Shown piece after piece: positions 32,667 through 36,060 of a stretch of 36,060 nucleotides of DNA. Every line of letters starts with the position of its first letter. The stretch's first letter is position 1. The notes beneath the pieces were generated by a model. It was given only the letters and a program-made list of their open reading frames with translations, made no database searches and was not told where the DNA came from. Source of the DNA: SAR202 cluster bacterium Casp-Chloro-G2 (lineage in GTDB: Bacteria; Chloroflexota; Dehalococcoidia; Lucifugimonadales; UBA3495). The DNA is taken from assembly GCA_002816575.1 (NCBI GenBank), contig MUCI01000003.1:1-36060 (forward strand). The letters run 5' to 3'. Position numbers and translations under genes: made by a program.

Positions 32667-33482
32667 ATGCCCGCAACCAAGCGAATCGGCGCGCTAGTGC
32701 CGGCCACAAATCCGGTGGTGGAGCCAGATTTCTACCGGGTCCTGCCCCCTGAGATCACCGTTCACTTCGAGCGTATGTTCAACGGCGACTGGGGCTCCCA
32801 ACCCAAGGCATCGGAAGACACCGGGCACCAGGTCTCCATATCCAGCGAGGAGGCGGCCACGGTTGACACCGCCCTCTTCGGTTTCGACGCCGACAAGATG
32901 AACGAGGATGTCAGCCGGGGCGCTCGTTCTCTATCCAACATCAAGCCCGACATATTGGTCTATGCCTGCACCTCGGGCACCTACCACAAAGGCTACATCC
33001 AGTTCGATCAAGAGATGTCCCAGAAGATGCAACTGGCCAGCGGCGTCGAGTCCATCACCGCCGTGGGTTCCTGCATCGAGGCGTTCAAGTTCATGGGCTC
33101 CAAGCGTCTCAGCATCGCCGGACCGTACCGCCATTTCCACCTGCGCCACCGGCTCAAGCCCCTGCTTGAGGAGGCCGGCTTCGAGGTTTTGAGCGCCGAT
33201 GGCGAGCCTTGGATGCAGGACTCCATGAACCCGCTGGAGATCGAGGAAGAAACGGTGGAGACCATCGTCAATTTTGTGCCCACGGTGGTCAGAGACGAAG
33301 CCGACACCATCTTCCTGCCCGGAACGGCGTGGCGCGGACTGGATGCGGTGGAACCCCTGGAGCAGAAGCTGGGCAAGACCGTGATCTCGGTCAACCAGGC
33401 AACCATCTGGCTGGCGTTGCGGCGCATCGGCTGGACACAGCCTATCCAGGGGTTCGGCAGCCTGCTAAGAAACCTGGGCTAA
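32667..33482 (+). CDS. Maleate isomerase / arylmalonate decarboxylase-like protein (Asp/Glu racemase superfamily)
   Basis: The 271-residue protein begins RIGALVPATNPVVEPDFYRV, the typical start of maleate cis-trans isomerases and arylmalonate decarboxylases. Cys101 in LVYACTSGTYHKG is at the first catalytic cysteine position. At the second position, where relatives read S-C-T-x-x-R, this protein has FLPGTAWRG, so the cysteine is replaced by Gly219. The following VISVNQATIWLALRRIG block is intact. GAGGAAAG precedes the ATG. Arylmalonate decarboxylase keeps only the second cysteine; here only the first is kept, so the reaction may be neither racemisation nor ordinary isomerisation. It converges with an MFS gene 15 bases away. 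Confidence 0.85.
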   Translation: MPATKRIGALVPATNPVVEPDFYRVLPPEITVHFERMFNGDWGSQPKASEDTGHQVSISSEEAATVDTALFGFDADKMNEDVSRGARSLSNIKPDILVYACTSGTYHKGYIQFDQEMSQKMQLASGVESITAVGSCIEAFKFMGSKRLSIAGPYRHFHLRHRLKPLLEEAGFEVLSADGEPWMQDSMNPLEIEEETVETIVNFVPTVVRDEADTIFLPGTAWRGLDAVEPLEQKLGKTVISVNQATIWLALRRIGWTQPIQGFGSLLRNLG

Positions 33483-33497
33483 GGGGTCCGGCGCGGG

Positions 33498-34775
33498 CTA
33501 CCGCCCGTACACCGCTTGCCGAGAGGAGACCGGAGCATCCGGCTTGCGGGTCATCAAGAAAAAGACCCCGGCCAGCAGATAAACGGGCAGGAATGAGACC
33601 AGCACCACCGTATAGCCGCCGGTGTGGTCGAAGATCACACCAGCATATACCGGCGTGACCAGCATACCGATGTTGAACGCCACACTGATCAGACCCATCA
33701 GCGTGGCAAAACTGGTCCGCCCGAAGAAATTCCCCAGCGACACCCAGTTCAGCGAACTGGTCCCCTGCTCTACCGCCATCAATGCAACGAACAGGTAGAC
33801 CGCGATATTTCCGTCCAAGAGCAGCATCGCCACCACCGCCAGAGCCGCCGACGCCATGCCCCCGCCCATCATCGGCTGCAGCGGGAACTTGTCTCCCAGG
33901 AACCCCACGAATAGCCGCAGTGGGATGGACAGCAGGAACATCAGTGAGAACATCAGCCCGGCCATCTCGGGTGACATGCCCTTCCAGACGAACATCTCCA
34001 CTGAATGCAGCGATATGGTGCCCCAAAGGCTGATCCGCAGCACCGAGCCAGTGAACAGTATCCAGTAGGACTTGGTCCGGAGGGCCTGCTTGACAGTGAA
34101 GTCCACTATGACCGGCTGTTCGTCAGCTTTCCCTTCCTCGGGGAAAGGCAGGTCGGCGCCGATACCCATCCGCTCCGGCGAGTGCCGCACCAGCGACGCC
34201 AACGGAATCACGATGAGGCCCATGAATATCCCGGAGTAAAGCATCACGTCGCGCCAGCCGATGGTGCTGACGCCGATGGTGATCAATGGCAGGATAGCGG
34301 CCCCGCCCGAGGAGAACCCGGTGATGCAGATGGACATGGCCAGGGAACGGCGGCGGATGAACCACCGGTTGACCGCGCTGATCAACACCTGGCCCAGACC
34401 GGAGCTTTTTCCCACCCCCACAACCCCGACGAAAACCGCGATGAACAGCAGATAATTGTGCACCCAATGGAGGGCGATAAAACCGCTGCTCGCCAGCAAC
34501 CCCCCGAAGATGATCATGGGCCGTGACCCAAACCGGTCCACCAGCCTTCCGACGACCGGTCCGGCGATGCTGCCTTCAGCCCGGACCAAGCTGAAGATCA
34601 ACGAGGTTTGGGCGCTGTTCAGTCCCAGATCCCTTTGTATGGGACCAAAAAATATACCGCTGCTGTTGGAGAATATCCCGCCCGAAAGCGTGCCCAACAG
34701 GAACGTGGAAGCCAGCACCCACCAGCCGTAATAAGCGTTTTTGACCCTGCGTGGCAGCGGCATTTGGTTCAACAT
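33498..34775 (-). CDS. MFS transporter (monocarboxylate or oxalate-formate-like)
   Basis: A 425-residue protein with about twelve hydrophobic segments. The N-terminus YYGWWVLASTFLLGTLSGG and the loop 2-3 motif GRLVDRFGSRPM are those of the MFS group that includes monocarboxylate porters and oxalate:formate antiporters. A loop of about 30 polar residues divides the two halves. It lies downstream of an enoyl-CoA hydratase on the same strand (122-base gap) and converges with the racemase-like gene, which suits import of a small organic acid. The start at 34775 lacks a clear Shine-Dalgarno; a second ATG lies four codons later. Confidence 0.88.
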   Translation of the reverse strand: MLNQMPLPRRVKNAYYGWWVLASTFLLGTLSGGIFSNSSGIFFGPIQRDLGLNSAQTSLIFSLVRAEGSIAGPVVGRLVDRFGSRPMIIFGGLLASSGFIALHWVHNYLLFIAVFVGVVGVGKSSGLGQVLISAVNRWFIRRRSLAMSICITGFSSGGAAILPLITIGVSTIGWRDVMLYSGIFMGLIVIPLASLVRHSPERMGIGADLPFPEEGKADEQPVIVDFTVKQALRTKSYWILFTGSVLRISLWGTISLHSVEMFVWKGMSPEMAGLMFSLMFLLSIPLRLFVGFLGDKFPLQPMMGGGMASAALAVVAMLLLDGNIAVYLFVALMAVEQGTSSLNWVSLGNFFGRTSFATLMGLISVAFNIGMLVTPVYAGVIFDHTGGYTVVLVSFLPVYLLAGVFFLMTRKPDAPVSSRQAVYGR

Positions 34776-34897
34776 GGTTCAGTTATCGTGGCGGGCAGGT
34801 ATCATGGCGCGCGGGTTCCCTGGGCTATAGTTGGTCGAAATCATCCGGTGCGGCAGGATTGGCAGTCTTGAAAGTATAACTCTAAACCAGACGCCGA

Positions 34898-35683
34898 TCA
34901 TTTGCCCTGCCAGACCGGAGGTCTTTTTTCGGCAAATGCCTTGGGGCCTTCGGCGGCATCTTCCGAACTGAGCACGCGGTGGCCGACCGACGCCGTGAGG
35001 TGCATGGATTCTTCCAAACCGTAGCGCCGCCAGAACTGGGCGACGGCCTTGGTGCCCTCCACGGCCAGAGGCGCGTTGGCCCCGATCATCTCGGCGATGG
35101 CAACCGCCCTTGGCATGAGTTTATCCGGCTCCAGCACCTCGTGCACAAATCCCAACCGGTGGGCGTCTTCCACGCTCAGAGTGTCTCCGGTGAGCATCAG
35201 GTACACGGCTTCGTTATAGGGCATCACCCGCGAGAGGTTGTTGATGGCGTAGTTGGCCAGGATACCCCGTTTTACTTCGAACAGGCCGAAGTACGCCTGG
35301 GTTGATGCGATTCGGATGTCGCAGTCGGCGGCCCGCTCCATACCTGCGCCAATGGCCAGGCCGTTGACCGCCGCGATGATCGGCTTGGGATTCCGGCCGA
35401 AGGGTTGGTTGCCCCGGTAGCCTTCGATGCGCTGTTCTTCGGTCAACGCCGCCCGTGATCCCGACTGGGTAGACATCTCTTTCAGGTCGGCCCCGGCGGA
35501 GAAAGCCCGGCCCTCCCCCGTCACGATTCCAACCCTCATCTCCGGGTCGGCGGCGAACTCGTCCAGCGCCTCCCGCAGTTCCTGGCGCATGGTCAGGCCC
35601 TGGGCGTTCAGCCGGCCGGGCCGGTCCATGGTGAAGATGGCGTAGTGGCCATCGGTGAATCTCTCATATCTCAGGTCCGGCAT
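34898..35683 (-). CDS. Enoyl-CoA hydratase/isomerase family protein
   Basis: A 261-residue crotonase-fold protein. The oxyanion-hole block is GRAFSAGADLKEM and the second is AAVNGLAIGAGMERAADCDI. Both glutamates of true hydratases appear: Glu116 in GAGMERA and Glu136 in YFGLFEVKRG, spaced by 20 as Glu144 and Glu164 are in the rat enzyme. Hydration of an enoyl-CoA is thus likely, though the substrate is open. The ATG at 35683 has GGAG seven bases upstream. It probably shares a transcript with the MFS gene. Confidence 0.9.
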   Translation of the reverse strand: MPDLRYERFTDGHYAIFTMDRPGRLNAQGLTMRQELREALDEFAADPEMRVGIVTGEGRAFSAGADLKEMSTQSGSRAALTEEQRIEGYRGNQPFGRNPKPIIAAVNGLAIGAGMERAADCDIRIASTQAYFGLFEVKRGILANYAINNLSRVMPYNEAVYLMLTGDTLSVEDAHRLGFVHEVLEPDKLMPRAVAIAEMIGANAPLAVEGTKAVAQFWRRYGLEESMHLTASVGHRVLSSEDAAEGPKAFAEKRPPVWQGK

Positions 35684-35914
35684 GTTGGTACTCCAGGTTC
35701 GTATTCATCGGTCGCTGCCTGGCTATGCCCCAGAGGCGGCAACATGGTCTCTCGGCACCGGGCCCGCTGGCATCTTCCGTGGCAACCAAGTGTACACAAT
35801 TTATCTAATCCGCTTTGGTTCGGGCTGGAGAGGCTACCAAGTCTTACAGGCGAGCAGCTACGGCAGCCTCAAAGGCCAATGTTTCGAGCTGCCATGGTGT
35901 AGGAGGAGGAAGAA

Positions 35915-35943
35915 TTTAACCGAGTACTGTTTAACCGAGTACT
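35915..35943. repeat. Direct repeat TTTAACCGAGTACT, two copies
   Basis: The 14-base unit occurs at 35915-35928 and 35930-35943, one base apart. It lies in the 341-base gap between the enoyl-CoA hydratase and the gene at the window edge. The rest of that gap holds no gene that I can support. Confidence 0.9.
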
Positions 35944-35989
35944 AGGGGAAGGGGAAATCTAGAAGCATTGTCTAGGGCGTGTTGACATT

Positions 35990-36018
35990 TTGTACAGATT
36001 TTAAAATTTGTATAAAAT
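35990..36018 (+). promoter_or_regulatory. A+T-rich promoter before the edge gene
   Basis: TTGTAC (35990-35995), 17 bases, then TAAAAT (36013-36018) inside TATAAAAT. A full TTGACA also lies at 35982-35987 but at poor spacing. The start would lie only a few bases before the ATG at 36025, so a leader of near zero length is possible. Confidence 0.4.
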
Positions 36019-36024
36019 ACAGGT

Positions 36025-36060
36025 ATGCTTACAGAAGAGTTTCACCCCGATCAATGGCCT
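36025..36060 (+). CDS. Start of an unidentified gene cut by the window edge
   Basis: Twelve codons are visible from the ATG (MLTEEFHPDQWP), with AGG just upstream. Many short transposases begin in a similar way, but twelve residues are not enough to identify a family. Confidence 0.4.
   Translation, partial: MLTEEFHPDQWP

Larger units (their letters stand above)
35972..36060 (+). mobile_element. Possible left end of an insertion sequence (runs off the window)
   Basis: Composition turns sharply A+T-rich after CTAGGGCGTGTTGACATT (from 35972). The TAGGGCGTGTTGACA type of end, a promoter a few bases in, and an ATG within about 55 bases are the layout of many short IS left ends. The matching right end is outside the window, so this is a suggestion only. 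Confidence 0.3.

Noticed and set aside
1-36060. CRISPR array, rRNA genes, replication origin, defence or secondary-metabolite cluster
   Set aside because: I looked for regularly spaced repeats, Cas or restriction genes, rRNA motifs, DnaA-box clusters and biosynthetic modules and saw none.

Overview
The window is a G+C-rich bacterial chromosome segment that carries much of an aerobic or respiratory energy system. I think it comes from a Chloroflexota genome, perhaps the SAR202/Dehalococcoidia side. This is an inference from gene content: an 11-subunit complex I without nuoEFG, a succinate dehydrogenase with an HdrB-like subunit, a monomeric isocitrate dehydrogenase, a family III CoA-transferase and a maleate-isomerase-like protein. 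There is no 16S rRNA or other marker to settle it.

Layout. Positions 1-1715 (+) hold the 3' end of a DUF1800 gene followed by an NHL beta-propeller gene. An alpha/beta hydrolase (1741-2673, -) faces away from a TCA pair: monomeric NADP-isocitrate dehydrogenase (2951-5179) and malate dehydrogenase (5278-6219). A class III aminotransferase follows (6283-7575). Positions 7619-10295 (-) are a metallo-beta-lactamase-fold array: one copy broken by a frameshift, one intact copy, and a third reduced to its N-terminal codons, whose reading frame runs into an A+T-richer NmrA-like gene. After a strong minus-strand terminator (10328-10365) come sdhA-sdhB-sdhE (type E succinate dehydrogenase), a NUDIX hydrolase with nadK, and one long minus-strand operon nuoABCDHIJK-(DUF2007)-LMN (26779 down to 15683).

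From 27055 the plus strand carries a CaiB/BaiF CoA-transferase, rdgB with an in-frame repeat-like insert, moaA, rnhA and moaC. An unrecognised gene lies on the minus strand, then a tRNA with a CAT anticodon, a 7Fe-type ferredoxin, an intrinsic terminator and an Asp/Glu-racemase-superfamily protein. An MFS transporter and an enoyl-CoA hydratase (-) follow. The right edge is A+T-rich and may be the left end of an insertion sequence.

How it fits together. Isocitrate and malate dehydrogenases supply NADPH and NADH, type E succinate dehydrogenase and complex I feed the quinone pool, and nadK links the NAD and NADP pools. Complex I lacks its NADH-input module here, so its donor may be a ferredoxin or a module encoded elsewhere. 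The CoA-transferase, enoyl-CoA hydratase, racemase-like protein and MFS carrier suggest organic-acid or acyl-CoA catabolism.

The least expected signals are short tandem duplications that copy the stop-codon end of genes (nuoK, the DUF2007 gene, rnhA), a palindromic-repeat-like insert inside rdgB, the decaying metallo-hydrolase array, and the racemase-family protein that has lost its second catalytic cysteine.
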